Below are positions 24,318-36,347 of a DNA stretch of 64,000 nt, one piece after another (the first letter of the stretch is position 1; each line of letters starts with the position of its first letter). Below the pieces are notes generated by a model. It ran no database searches. It saw only the letters and a program-made list of their open reading frames with translations, and had not been told where the DNA came from. The position numbers and the translations under genes were made by a program. Source of the stretch: Juglans regia (lineage: Eukaryota > Streptophyta > Magnoliopsida > Fagales > Juglandaceae); NCBI RefSeq assembly GCF_001411555.2, contig NC_049904.1:32315370-32379369 (forward strand). The letters are read 5' to 3'.

Positions 24318-24816
24318 CTGCAGGTACGTAGCCGTTTTCTTTGAGTGCACACATTATCATTTTGGATGTGTTTTTACTAAAAGAATAAAATAGGAAAATA
24401 AAAAACAACCATTTAATCCGATATGTTATTAACTAATTTGGGTAAACTAATTATATATTCGCGCGCGTGAAAGAAGAGATCGGATTGAAGATATATACGA
24501 TGGATTAGTGCAACTATCTAGCTAATTGGGTATTAAAAAAAAGCATTTATATATAAAGTAGTTGAGGCGTTGAGCTTTATTCGATCGTGATGATCTACAT
24601 GATGATGATATATGTTGTGACACATGTATTTAGGTATATAGTTCCAATCTAGAACGGGTAATTTTCTCCATTCTATTTATTCAATAAATTAAGGAAGCTA
24701 GCAGCTAGGAAAGTGCATGTGTGCTTCCTCCTAATATAAATTTTTAATACCTTTGCAAAAAGAAAAGGAACATAGAAAAGATAAAGAAACCAATGACATG
24801 GGCCACCCTGTCTGGA

Positions 24817-24818
<2 letters not shown>

Positions 24819-24856
<38 letters not shown>
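24819..24856. repeat. (AT)n microsatellite
   Basis: An uninterrupted AT dinucleotide run. Similar runs occur at 23338-23372, 25300-25324 and 33883-33920. Confidence 0.9.
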
Positions 24857-24859
<3 letters not shown>

Positions 24860-27579
24860 CATGTCTAATGCAAAAAAAACAAAAATAAAAAAATGGAAGA
24901 AGACACCAACAATACATCATGAGTACATGAGATTAATGTTATTTTAATTGATAGAGATAAATTTACATGCCGAAGAAAATATGACCATCGAAATTAATAG
25001 TAATTAAGTTGCTTAATTATCGAAGTGTGTTCATCGATCCTTAATTATATGGAAATATTTTACGTACAAGGCATTGTTTTGTGAGCAAATTATAACATAA
25101 ATGGTGATTCTTCTGATCAGGGAAGGGGAGCGTTTTGGTGATTTTGAGCTGTTTTTATATTAATTGGACGTTGGATTGCGGGCAGTATGTACAAGATCAT
25201 CATCAGGAGTCCGGCCGAGAGATCAGTTCGATATATCTGTTCAAATCAAGGAGGAATTAATTTAGAATTTCTCAGAACATGCATGGAAAGTTAGAACGAT
25301 ATATATATATATATATATATATATTGAATTTCAGGGAACTTTCCCTGACAGTGACCATTGATTCTTGGGAATATATTAAAGGTCCGTATTCCAATCTTCA
25401 GGCCAATATTAATGTGACTGATGAATGTATATCTATCTATCTTTTGGTACAGAACTAAAGTTGTCTAGCTAAGGGTTTTACTAACTGTTACCAGTACTAC
25501 TGCCTTCATTCGCTTTATTTCCTTTTTCGATGTCTTTCAGATTCTCTCCACACTAATTGCTAGTGACAGGAGAAACACATGAGTACTGAAGACTAACCTT
25601 ACCTTGTATCAGTAATGCTTTTAGAAAACATCACCAGGAGTTTTTTGCCTTTTTTTTTTCTTTTTATTTTGCAGATTCTTCATATCAGCTGCCATTTTAG
25701 TTCAATTAATTAATTGATCTGATCATGATGCTCGTTAGGATTATTACATATATACCGTCTGATTAATTCCTGCATGGAATAGATAACAACAATAATTCCC
25801 AAACATCATCAACACTTCAAAAGAAACTACGTACAGCTAGAAGAATAATTCTCTCTTTTATCACGAGTAAAAGCAGCATGGGTAATAAGGTATTTTCAGA
25901 ATATTTTATTATTATTTATTATTTTAATATTACTTTTTATTTACTTTTTACTACTGTTCAATATTCTATCATTACTTTTTCATTACTATTCATAGAATAC
26001 TTAAAAATATCTCACTATCCAAACAATCAAACGTGTCCCATTTTCCACAAGTTAAGTTACGCAAGTTATTTGTATATATATATATATAATTCTCATGATA
26101 ATTTTAGTGCAATGTTTAGAAGGTGATATACATTTAGAATTTAGAATATATATGGACATGACCGAAAATCATATATATCCTAATGGGAGGGAAACGTTTG
26201 GAATTTTCTCAGAAAATGACATAGCAAATAAAGCTGAAGTCACTATAGTTATTTATGTTTTCTGTACGTATGTTTCTTGACATGATCGTCATTTTTGTTC
26301 TGTAATTCGAGTGGTCAATGCTTTTTTAACACAAGTCTACACCAGACCCTCCAATATTAATTATTATTTCAGCTTCACTTGTTTTCTTTCTTTCCATTTA
26401 AATATTTATTTGGAGGATATATAGAGTTGCATGCATATATACTACTGGACGACTGATCTATCTGTCTTATCCATTTATTTTCTTCGTCTTCTTCTAATTT
26501 CTTCCTTATCGTCTTTGGTCTTAATTTCTGCATATTGCATGTTCAGACAATTACGTACTGTCAATTCTCCTTTACTCAAGTCTGTAAGAAAACGATAGTC
26601 TTGCAATTAAATTGGCCGGATCGATGCTGCTATATATATAGCATTAATGCTGAATTCAGATTCCATATGGTAATTTGCTCAAATTGCAGCAAACGTACAA
26701 AACCATTTTGAGTACTACTTAAAACAAAGTCTGACAAAACTTCTCGGGCCTTGGCCGATTGTTTAAAAAAAGAAATTAATCATGGAGTCTGAAAACATCA
26801 AGATCATACTGCATATATATATATATGTATTAAAAATGTCTGTTGAATTAATGAAATTTGGTGCCTAGTGCTCGGAGGATATGAGCTGCCTGCCAGGTAT
26901 TAAGGACTTCTAGAATATCGCGCGATATTCTCTAATTACAAATGGCTTATGCCCAATTTAATAATCCTTGGGCTTGTAATTTTGTCCAAGATTAAGCCTT
27001 AATCGCCGTTCTAGGGTCAATTAGTACTGTATTATTTTAGAAAGCCAGTACAGGTCTTGGCGCCACACATAGCCACAAACAGAAATAATTCAAGTTTCGC
27101 ATATATAGTCTCTTTAATTAAAAGTGAATTTCATCACGAAAAAAATGTAAAAAATATTTTTCTTTTTAATAGGATTCACGTTTTTATAAAGAGTTATTTT
27201 ATTTATCATCGTTAAAGAAAAAAATAAAATAAATGTGTGGTGTTAAGATGACGGGTATAATTAATTTTTTATTTTTACAACGTTTTCAATTTAAAACTTG
27301 TAGTTGATATTTCGAGCCACAAATCCGTCTTGTTGGGATGTCTATCCTACTTTTATCATGTCTTAGTACTCCAAAAACTACCTTGATTTATATCAAAATA
27401 ACATGTTTGCCACAGAATTCAAATAGTGCAAGCGGGTCTCTTTTAGGACCATTGAAGTTTTGGACAGCGCGCTTTTTTACATTTTGAGTCCTCGTCAATT
27501 TCAAATCCCAAAAAGGATTAAAAAAAAAAAAAAAGAAGTAAAAACACACCCAATAATTCACTAAGGTGGTTGGTTGTAC

Positions 27580-27586
27580 TATAAAA
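27580..27586 (+). promoter_or_regulatory. Probable TATA box of the DUF761 gene
   Basis: TATAAAA lies 121 bp upstream of the ATG at 27707. That implies transcription starting near 27612 and a leader of roughly 95 bp. Position and sequence fit a plant core promoter; no transcript evidence is available. Confidence 0.5.
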
Positions 27587-27706
27587 ACCCAAGAGTCCAA
27601 GGGTAAATTGGTAATCGAGGATCATTATAAATCTATTTCAGCACAAGACCCATGATACCTATCCCCTATACCCACAGTTACAACTTACACACTCTCCCAA
27701 ACAAAG

Positions 27707-28276
27707 ATGGTTGGCTCTCTTCAAGTTTTCTCAATGAAATCGCCATCTTCCAACTTAAGCTTCACGAAGATCAAAAGCCTAATCCACACCCTCATATATT
27801 CGCACATGTGCCGCATCATTCGAGCTCTCTCCAAAGCCAAAACCATCCTCGTTGAGATTGTTAAGGAAATTCAGCACATTCAAATCATATTCCCCCAAGA
27901 CAAGAACAAGAACAAAAAGCTATTCTTTGGGTCATTTAGGCTACACTATAACTGGTGTTCTTCCCATGTGGTTCCTGTACCTGCGCCTGTTCTAAACGGG
28001 CTTTCCGATACCCATTTCTACTATGATTCGACGTGGAATTCTGTTCTTTACACGGGTGATCAGAAAGGAGAGGACGCCGGGGAGTCGCAGCTTTCCGGCT
28101 ACCTCCGGTGGCTTGAAGAAAAGGTTCGTGATGACAATTCTACCAGTGATCAGGAGGATGTCAATGATGTTGATAAGCTTGCCGAGATGTTCATAGCAAA
28201 CTGCCACGAGAAGTTCAGGCTGGAGAAGGAGGAATCATACAGGAGATTCCAAGATATGATGGCTAGAAGCATATGA
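27707..28276 (+). CDS. DUF761 (cotton fiber protein) family gene
   Basis: An intact single-exon frame of 189 aa. The hydrophobic/basic N-terminal third (MVGSLQVFSM...) resembles the DUF4408-like start of many family members. The centre is variable, with charged and S/D-rich stretches. The C-terminus carries the conserved DUF761 block from about residue 148 (DVDKLAEMFIANCHEKF, then LEKEESYRRFQDMMARS). The family is plant-specific, and its members are linked to fibre or stress expression, but the biochemical role is not established. There is one in-frame ATG upstream of the conserved region close to the TATA box, so the start is reasonable. Another methionine ten codons later could also serve. 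From memory, a DUF761 gene sits beside PHL5 and a CCCH-KH gene in Arabidopsis, supporting orthology by position. Confidence 0.88.
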   Translation: MVGSLQVFSMKSPSSNLSFTKIKSLIHTLIYSHMCRIIRALSKAKTILVEIVKEIQHIQIIFPQDKNKNKKLFFGSFRLHYNWCSSHVVPVPAPVLNGLSDTHFYYDSTWNSVLYTGDQKGEDAGESQLSGYLRWLEEKVRDDNSTSDQEDVNDVDKLAEMFIANCHEKFRLEKEESYRRFQDMMARSI

Positions 28277-30205
28277 ATCCAACTCGACACAAATGCTGGA
28301 TAGAAGCAAGAGTACTCAGGCCGGCCGCTTGCCAGAATCATGTCAGATATGGTGTTTGTTGTACCTTTTCTACTTTCCCATTCTTTGATGTTAAATTTGT
28401 AAGCTGGATGGGAAAGTACAGTGATTGGTTGGATTCAGTTTTTAGTTTTAAATTGTATGCTTTTTTCGTACAACCTTCTTACTTGGTTTTATGTGTTTCT
28501 CTTGAACTGCTGATGGGTCTCTGGAGAATTCATGTACATGACGGGTGTACTGGGGATTTGTGCAATTCTTGACTTCATATATATATATATAAATGATCAT
28601 GATTGTGGTGGGCACGACTACATGCAATGATATATTGGTGGCGATCGAAGTCCTTCAATTTCCGATCCCTTGAATGCTAGACAGCATCTTATAAAAAAGA
28701 GAAGGGAAAAAAAAATGATATTTGTAGTTTATATTGCGTAAATTTCGCGTATTTTTTGAAAGATAGATATATTTTAAATTTACCTAATTTTTTTTTAAAT
28801 AATGGATTTTTTTTTTTTTAAATAAGTGCGTAAATTTATATATTTTTTGAAAAATACCGTATGAACACAAACTGCGTGATCTACTTACTACAGTACAGAT
28901 GGGCGCGTATATTATCTATACCTACGTACATAGATGGTCATATGAGTATAGTACTACACATCATGCAGTATTTGATATCAAGGAGGAGTTTAAAACTTTA
29001 AATACTTAAGGCTTGCTAGCTAGCGATTAAGGATTTCGAATTTTGCATGTCTTAAATAATTGCACACATGCAAATTAAAAAAAAAAAAAGGCGCTAGCTT
29101 GCATGTCATAAATATGTCGAGTCGTACTTAATTTGGATCAAAATGTCATTTAAAGTATTTATGAGGATGATCACTGATTATAGAAAATAAAGTGCGGATC
29201 GTGTCTTCGATTGGTCAAAATAATATATGGGCTAGCTGAGTTAATTGGATCGCTCAATATTGTTTAGTCTAGTCTTGGACTCTTGCACGTTATTAATTAT
29301 TTTTGTAACATTTTCTCTGATCGATCGTTTAGTAGTACTACATATTTCGAGTTTCCTTGCTACTAGTAGTACTCATGGAATCTTGGTTTTTTAGATCTGT
29401 ATCTCATGCAGATTGTACATATATATTATATATCTTTCAGTACATGTGAATGTTACTTACAATCTGTGACTTGTGAAATCACCGCGTTATATCTATTTAA
29501 GTGAGAATATAATAAAAATAATTAAATTTATTTTTTATATTTATCAATTAAAATTTTTTAAACAAGTATTGATGTCACATCTTGGAAACAACTAAATGTG
29601 GACTTCCTTATTCGATATATAATTAAATAAATCTATTTGTAAAGCGATTAATCAAGATCATGTCTAAAAATATCATGAGTCTCACTTGAATCCGGGGGAT
29701 CTCCAAACTTAGATGATGAGCAGTAGTGTATATACCTACGCACTATCATGAATGTCAAGGAAGGTTATAGCTAGGCTTAAGAGGATATATATATCAACGA
29801 TTTATAAGGATTTCGGATTTTGAGTACTAAAATGGTTGTACGCATGCAAATTGAGCAAATTCCATAAAATTATATATCAAGTTGCTTAATTAATTAATGC
29901 ATGGATCAAAATGTCATTTTAAGTCATGTGAACATCATGATTAGAGAAAACAAAGTCCCGATGTTTTCTGTCAATTAAATAATAATGTTCTAATTAGTTA
30001 ATTGGATATATGGATGATCTCCCTGCATGGTTGGTAATTCGGACCTCGGTCTTGTTATTAATTATATGTTGTACGTTTCTTCTGAGAGTATATATATATA
30101 TTTTCAAATTTCGTAGTGATCATGATCATGGATGGAAAATTTGGAATCTTGGTTTCAAGATCCATATATATCTCGTGCATGCATGCTGGTTCATATATAT
30201 ACATG

Positions 30206-30206
<1 letters not shown>

Positions 30207-30261
<55 letters not shown>

Positions 30262-30262
30262 G
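30207..30262. repeat. Compound (GT)n(AT)n microsatellite
   Basis: About 16 GT/TG units run directly into about 11 AT/TA units. Confidence 0.92.
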
Positions 30263-30355
30263 TTCAGCACATGTCAATTTGTATATTTCTGATATTACCA
30301 AAGCTCATTATAATTTTGGGCGATTATGCGACCAAGCGTGGACTTCGTCAATATA

Positions 30356-30392
<37 letters not shown>

Positions 30393-32584
30393 GAATCTCA
30401 GTTATGATCTCTTCTATATATCTCTCAATTGATAGTTGGCAATCAGTGTGATCCAAGTTTGGAGTAGGTCTGAGGTCTCTCTCGCTTGTGTTACCTGCTG
30501 TCTAGCAGGGTGGAGCCCAGTTTGATTTTTCATCTTTGAATTATTTAAGCCGTTTCATAAGGGACAAACTCGGAATTTAATATAGGGAGGACCAACTATT
30601 GAGATTTTATTTTGGAGCCATATATATATATATATATTGTAAATAATTAAAATAACCTTTTTTTTTTTTTTAATAAAAAAAATCTCAGATTTTATTAAGG
30701 TTCGGGTGATCAGGGCCATATATGCTAGCTGCATGTATATGCTCCGTCCTCCTGATCTGTCGACTGTCATGCTTTCGTGTAATTCAGGAAAACCTCTCAA
30801 AACGATCGATCTTATTTGAAAGGGAAGTTTAGAAGGCGATTGAGGACGTAAATTAAGCAGTTAATTTTCCTTGGGTTATTACAGCTAAAAGTCCAATCTT
30901 TTACGCCGTATATGCATATTTTTTTTCTTGCAAAAGAAAGAAGTACCCTAGTCTGAAGTGGGATTAATGGATCTTCGTCTATTTATGTTTATGCCTGCAG
31001 CTGATCAGTATCAGAGAATCTTGATATTTTCTTTTTGAATGTTGATTCACATGAGGCTCTTATAATTAAGCCGGCCATCAACTGAGACCACTCAGACCAA
31101 CTTCCTGGACCACTTTGCGTATAAGTGTCATGGATAGCGTAGAAGCTGTACATGTGGTAGATAATTATAAGAATTGATCCAGCACCAATTGCCTAGCTAT
31201 TCAATTGATCTTTTTTGTGGTGGGGTTTCATTTTCGAGGTAAGAAAAGTGACTTTAAAAGCTTATTTTGTCAACTGTGGCACATACACGATCGACTTGTT
31301 TATAATGATCGATCGATCAATTACATCGGCCAATGCAGAACAACTTGATCTGTATTCTCTGCACTGAAGTCGTACTTACCAAAGCGACATTTGACGGGTG
31401 CATATATATATATATGATGCATGGGAGTTCCCAACGCACATAATCTCAGAAATTAGGCAGACAGCTTCCGCCGTATTAATTGGACATTCATCGATTATTT
31501 AGTACTGATTCTGCTTGCTTCAATGTCAGCCAAGGGTGACTTAGGATCTAACAATTCTTGATGTGCTTAGCTAGCTAGCTAGCTACGCCTTCTTTCATTG
31601 GTTGTAACGTGCTACTGATTTTCATGAACCCCACCATTAAATTACATATATATTCTGGGCCTCCTGAGATTCCTAGCTTGATCAGTAGCTTGCGCTAAGG
31701 GTTCAATCCCAATGATGCTGCTCATGCAAGACCTTTCCTTTTCCATTATAATATAATAAAATAAACTAAATCTGGAGGACAAGTACTCCCATATATATAT
31801 CCCATATATATATATATGTATGTGTGTTGATCTCGCTTTGAGAGAAAATAAAAAAGAACAAAGAAAAGAAGTAGATTAATACAGTACTATTATCAAGAAG
31901 GCTTTGTAATTACAAGATGGACCTGGTAATAATTGGTTCACTTTATATGAAGTGGCTGAGGTACGTACGTACGTAGCTAAGACGTACAAGTGATCAAGGA
32001 CGGCCATTTGCGTCATCATGTACAGATAGAGTTAGTAAGGAGTACTGTAATTAAAAAGCTGGAGCGTTAAGTCATCATTGATGCTTCTTTTTTCTCTCAT
32101 GTGCGCGCGCTAGCTTCTTTATTCCAAAACTTCTTTATAGCTTATCTGCTTTTTATTTCAGAAATCTAGAGAGATATGTTCCTTTGGTCTCCTTCATGTT
32201 TCCTTGCTTATGAACTGCCTTCTCTTGGGATTTTATTCACGTATCAAGATAAGCTAGCTAGGCTTAATTATACCTCTAGTATTTCTCCTGCTAGCAGCTA
32301 GCTGTTTGTCGTTTCAAACCCATTTTACCATTTTATTCATCGAGGCTGCATCGAGCCAAGGAGCTGAATCTTCAGGATCAAAAGATAAAAGAAAGAAAGA
32401 AGAAGAAAATTAACCTCGAAATCACTGAGAAAATTGTCGGTTCGACCCAATTTGTGCACTTTCGGCGACATATATACTCGGCCTTTTAACTTTTTAAGAC
32501 GTCAAGACATTCAGCAAGGATAAGCTATCTTTTCAAGGATGGGGGTACATTAGAAGACCCGCCATACTTTCGCCATGCAGATTT

Positions 32585-33064
32585 TCAAACTGCACGGATT
32601 ACAAGGCCCACCCCCTTGTCGCTGTAATAATCTGGGCTTTGAAGGAAACAGGCTAAACTCATCATCATCTTAATCTGGGCTAATTTGTTGCTGCAATAAT
32701 TAATCTTCAGCCCAATCTTCTTTAGCCAAAATTGACCATCTTCTTTTCTTTTCGTCTCTCCCACTCTCAACCTTTTCTGTTCGGGGTCGGAGTTTCTTAC
32801 ACTTCCGTGATTTATTACAGTGTGTATGTAATGCGAGACATGCATGCCGATCGAGATCATCATTGATTTAGGCCCTAAAAGCAGATATGGAATCGAGTCC
32901 ACTGCAATAAACATATTTTGCCCTTTTCTCAATTTCACATTTTCCGTGTTTACTGCACATGGAATGTTGGAGAAGTGAACTTTTGGGCTGGAACGATAAC
33001 CTTGTAAGTTGTACCTAAAAGCTGGTCCATGACCATTGACCAACAATAATCCAATTAACAACAT
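32585..33064 (-). CDS. Hypothetical 159-aa reading frame, doubtful
   Basis: An ATG-initiated frame of 159 codons on the minus strand, with a hydrophobic start (MLLIGLLLV) followed by a mixed composition. I recognise no domain. Its length is above chance expectation for AT-rich DNA, but the local sequence is less AT-rich than its surroundings, which lengthens random frames. It could be a small secreted protein, a decayed gene or chance. Confidence 0.15.
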   Translation of the reverse strand: MLLIGLLLVNGHGPAFRYNLQGYRSSPKVHFSNIPCAVNTENVKLRKGQNMFIAVDSIPYLLLGPKSMMISIGMHVSHYIHTVINHGSVRNSDPEQKRLRVGETKRKEDGQFWLKKIGLKINYCSNKLAQIKMMMSLACFLQSPDYYSDKGVGLVIRAV

Positions 33065-33878
33065 CCTTACTTAAAAATGAATATTTGTGATGAATTATTT
33101 GTGATGATAATAATTATTTACGATAAAAACAGACTCATTTTAATAATAAATAGTCATTTTTGTAAAAAATAATTGATCACAAATAAATAATTTTATTGTA
33201 GTATTTGAAACCATCGTGCATCGATCCCTCACTTTCCAACCTGTATTATGGCTTGTGGTAATGGCATCATGCATGAGCACCAAATCCATTTCACTTCTAT
33301 ATTATCAAGTAGGGGACAACACGTAAGTATAAACCAGGAATAGCAGTACTAAAATTATAAACCAAAGGCAAATGGGTCAGATATGTGGTTGTTAATTACC
33401 TGCCCACACTAGTACTAACTTTGAATGAATATTCAACTTTAAATAGCAAGTAACATTAACAACTTTTTACCCCTTTTTTTTTCAAGCATATAATATATAA
33501 ATATTTAAATCTACATATTTTCATCATCTTAACTTTTTAGAACAAGTAATGATTTTATATCAAAACAGAGGTTCTGAATTCGAAGCCAACCTGATTAACA
33601 CGTGAGAGGAGTGTTAAAAGTATAATACAAATAATTTAATCACCTCTTTTAGCCATCAACTTAAACTTTCGGGATAAGTGGTGATTTCACTTTTTATTTT
33701 TTTTAACCCTTCATAAATGAAAAAAAAATAAAGGAAAATATTGCCCTCTAGATTTTTAATTACGAGGACCCAAGCTGCAATTTTGAAGTGAACGGGCCTA
33801 AATTCCAGTCTAGGCATTGCCAAGAAGATGGCGGAAATTGGTAAATAATAAAGCACTACCATAATATATACCAGTGAT

Positions 33879-33913
<35 letters not shown>

Positions 33914-34361
33914 TATATATCCCAAACGGAATCGTAATTGCAAGGTTCCAAGCTTGCTATTTGCAATTAACTAGCTGTGTCAGCAACAAAACAGATCAGA
34001 ATAAATGGAGATTGGGAAAAACAATCAATTGAAATATTGCAACAAAATTGAATCCCAAAATGTCTAGTTTAGCTCTTAATTATGTACAATTTGCCTACAT
34101 TCAATTGACAAGGCTTCCTACAGAACTGTAATAGAATGAGGCTTTTACAAATTTACAGCACAATATTAACTCATAAGAAACACAAAAATAAGTAAGAACT
34201 AGGCGCAAGTTCAACGCCGCTAGCTAAAAAGGATAAAATCAAAACTAGAGATCATATGAACCGATCGATCCAGGAAAATTGCTGATCCAGCATTGACTGT
34301 TGATCATGATGATGATCAGGTATATACCTATCCGTGCGTACTGATACGTATGCCTTCACGA

Positions 34362-34655
34362 TCAGTTGCGCTCCTTATTCTGAGTAGGATTTGGGACGCT
34401 AGGCGGAGCCTTCCTTAAACTTGGCTCCACAGCTTTCTTGGGATCTTTCATGGTTCCATTGAGTTTGTTTTGATGATCACTCGTTGATACAGTCACAGAA
34501 GCTGTAGAAAGTACTAGCAGTTTCCTTGACTGGATTAATCTCTGATGATCTCTTGGATGGCTTTCATGGCATTGGCACAACGAACAGCACACGAGGATCT
34601 CGATTAAAATCAAAGCTAAAAGAGCAACCAAAGTTCTGCAACTGATCTTCTTCAT
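34362..34655 (-). CDS. Secreted small peptide precursor with divergent CLE-like C-terminus
   Basis: 97 aa, with the ATG at 34655-34653 and TGA at 34362-34364. A signal peptide is evident: two lysines (MKK), a hydrophobic core (LVALLALILIEILVCC) and a likely cleavage near CQCHES. The middle is variable and basic/serine-rich. The C-terminal motif RKAPPSVPNPTQN aligns to the 12-residue CLE consensus (R-x-x-P-x-G-P-x-P-x-x-N) if one proline is an insertion and the glycine is replaced by valine. Single exon, short, with a signal peptide and a conserved-looking tail: all typical of CLE hormone precursors that act at the cell surface through LRR receptor kinases. The non-canonical motif leaves IDA-like or other post-translationally modified peptide families open. 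A TATATAA read on the minus strand around 34743-34749 may be its TATA box. Confidence 0.6.
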   Translation of the reverse strand: MKKISCRTLVALLALILIEILVCCSLCQCHESHPRDHQRLIQSRKLLVLSTASVTVSTSDHQNKLNGTMKDPKKAVEPSLRKAPPSVPNPTQNKERN

Positions 34656-35867
34656 GCGGTTGGCTTATAAGATGAAAATGGGCTCCTGTAACATGAATGG
34701 TTAAGATCAGGTACTGGAAGAGAACACGAGAGGAGTAGTGGGTTATATATAATAATATATATTGATTGAGTCACGTAGTGCTTTAGAATAACTAGCTTGG
34801 GAGATCAAAACAAAGATCTAAAAACTTTTCACCTCAACCCAAAAGATTTATTCATGGTTGATATTCTCTTGACAAGATGCATCAACTTTTGAGGTGTGAG
34901 TCGATCGAATTTCTTGGAGATCATTAGATTCCTTAGCAGCTGCAGTTAATTATTATTGGAGAAATATTTTAATCACAACAAAATTTTATAAAAATAAATT
35001 TATAATTTAACGTGACTTAATATAATATGTTAGATTATAGAACTATTTCTATTGTAAATTAATAGATCTTACGTACGTATTATATGAATTCGTCAATTTA
35101 TTGATTTATTTTTATAAAATCCTTATATATAACTGTAGCACTTATCATATTATTATTACTGATCATGTTATGGCTTAATGATGAATATCTTTTTTCCATT
35201 TATTCACTTAATTTGATATTATCTTCAACAGCAACCCAGAAGTCGCTGGACATGTGACGCAGAATTGACTATTACTGTTTACTTCATTGAAACTTGCAAA
35301 CAGGGATTAATCTATATATTCTCATTGCTGAGCACGTGAAATTGAATCAAGCTCAATAATAACATATTCTTCGTGTTTTCTCAGTTTATTATTTTTAATT
35401 TGTTTCATAGATTATATATATAATTCTTACTGCAGTGTGAGCCAGTACTACTGGAAACTTTAGAATCGGTTTAGAAGAAGATCCCACAAGATAGATAGAG
35501 CATGTGGAGTTTTTGGGTCCAACTAGACTTAGCTGGCTTGTCAGCATAATTTTTGAATCAATTCTGTTATGTACAACCGCACTTGCGAAACTGTGGGCAA
35601 CCGGATGACATAATTCTAACAATTTTGTTTTTAAAGAAAAAAAAATTGAGAAGACATCAGATTAGAAGAAGAAAGAAGGAAAATTGACTGAGATCTCAAA
35701 AAAAGAAAGGATTGAGTGGTTCATTCGCCTGAAATCGACAACATCGGACAACATCCAAAGAAACTGTAGTCAAATAGAAATTAAATTCTCAAGAAAAACG
35801 TTCTGCAGAGAAAGCGATCGAGCAAAGAGAGCAAATCATAGAGGGCGTAGACGACGGAGGGATAGAG
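34656..35867. other. Intergenic between CLE-like gene and HYPK fragment
   Basis: Contains the likely promoter of the minus-strand peptide gene near 34740, then AT-rich sequence without a recognisable gene. From about 35740 onward the sequence resembles the 5' leader of the HYPK-like fragment. Confidence 0.4.
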
Positions 35868-36065
35868 ATGGTGTTGGACTCCAAAGACATGCAGCAACAG
35901 AGCAAAGCCTTCGACAAGCTCATCAACTGCATCGAAGATCGCCAGCTCGACTCCACTCGCGTCCAAAAGGCAATGGCGTCGATTGCGGCATCATCAGAAG
36001 CGGATTGGAAAGCAACGAGATTGAGAGACAAAGTACTGACTTCTGTTAAGATTAACGCAGCTGAT
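35868..36065 (+). pseudogene. Truncated HYPK-like (huntingtin-interacting protein K) fragment
   Basis: The first 66 residues match plant HYPK-like proteins: SKDMQQQSKAFDKL, EDRQLDSTRVQ and AMASIAAS blocks, ending KINAAD. HYPK is a cofactor of the ribosome-bound NatA N-terminal acetyltransferase. The match stops abruptly at 36065, where TTATTATTATT and a T-run follow. No splice donor is seen there and the C-terminal UBA-like domain is absent. The frame is open upstream (reading EGVDDGGIE), with ATA where family members may start with ATG. The 5' leader seems to have been copied too. I interpret it as a broken copy of the first exon, possibly carried by a transposon. Expression cannot be excluded, but the product would lack the NatA-inhibiting and UBA parts. 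Confidence 0.7.
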
Positions 36066-36347
36066 TATTATTATTATTTTTTTTTAACGCCACACAAATC
36101 ATTGCCAATTGCCTTCAGAATATTTTCAAAATATAAGCGAAATTCTTCACATTAAAAAAGATTTATACTGAATTTTTGTATTGAAACTGCCATCTAAATG
36201 CAAACTCTAACGGATGCGGCTTTTGAAAAAAGCTCATTTTATCAAGGAATTCGATCACCCAAAATTTGTTATACCAAAGGGTTTCATTAAGTTGAGAGTT
36301 CCAAAAAGTGTGTAATCTTGCAGAAATAGAGAAGGCTAGACCACCTC

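Larger units (their letters stand above)
20588..27579. other. Large AT-rich intergenic region
   Basis: No convincing gene. The longest reading frames (for example 23995-24393, which ends in a translated AT microsatellite) lack homology and codon bias. Content includes small MITEs at about 21568-21912, 22573-22760 and 23750-23910, a MITE fragment at about 25890-26040, several (AT)n runs (23338-23372, 24280-24303, 24819-24856, 25300-25324), and a run of overlapping CATG near 23998-24013. Any regulatory function is unproven. Confidence 0.5.
28277..34361. other. AT-rich intergenic region
   Basis: Beyond the 3' UTR of the DUF761 gene I see no strong gene. Features include compound microsatellites at 30207-30262 ((GT)n then (AT)n) and 30359-30391 ((AT)n then (AG)n), and a run of overlapping AGCTAG near 31568-31584. 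The one long minus-strand frame is listed separately. Confidence 0.45.

Noticed and set aside
23995..24393. 132-codon plus-strand frame as a gene
   Set aside because: It runs through a (TA)n/(CA)n microsatellite, has no domain, and no promoter or homologue is recognised.
32585..33064. Confident secreted protein
   Set aside because: Only a hydrophobic start and length support it; kept as a doubtful feature rather than a finding.
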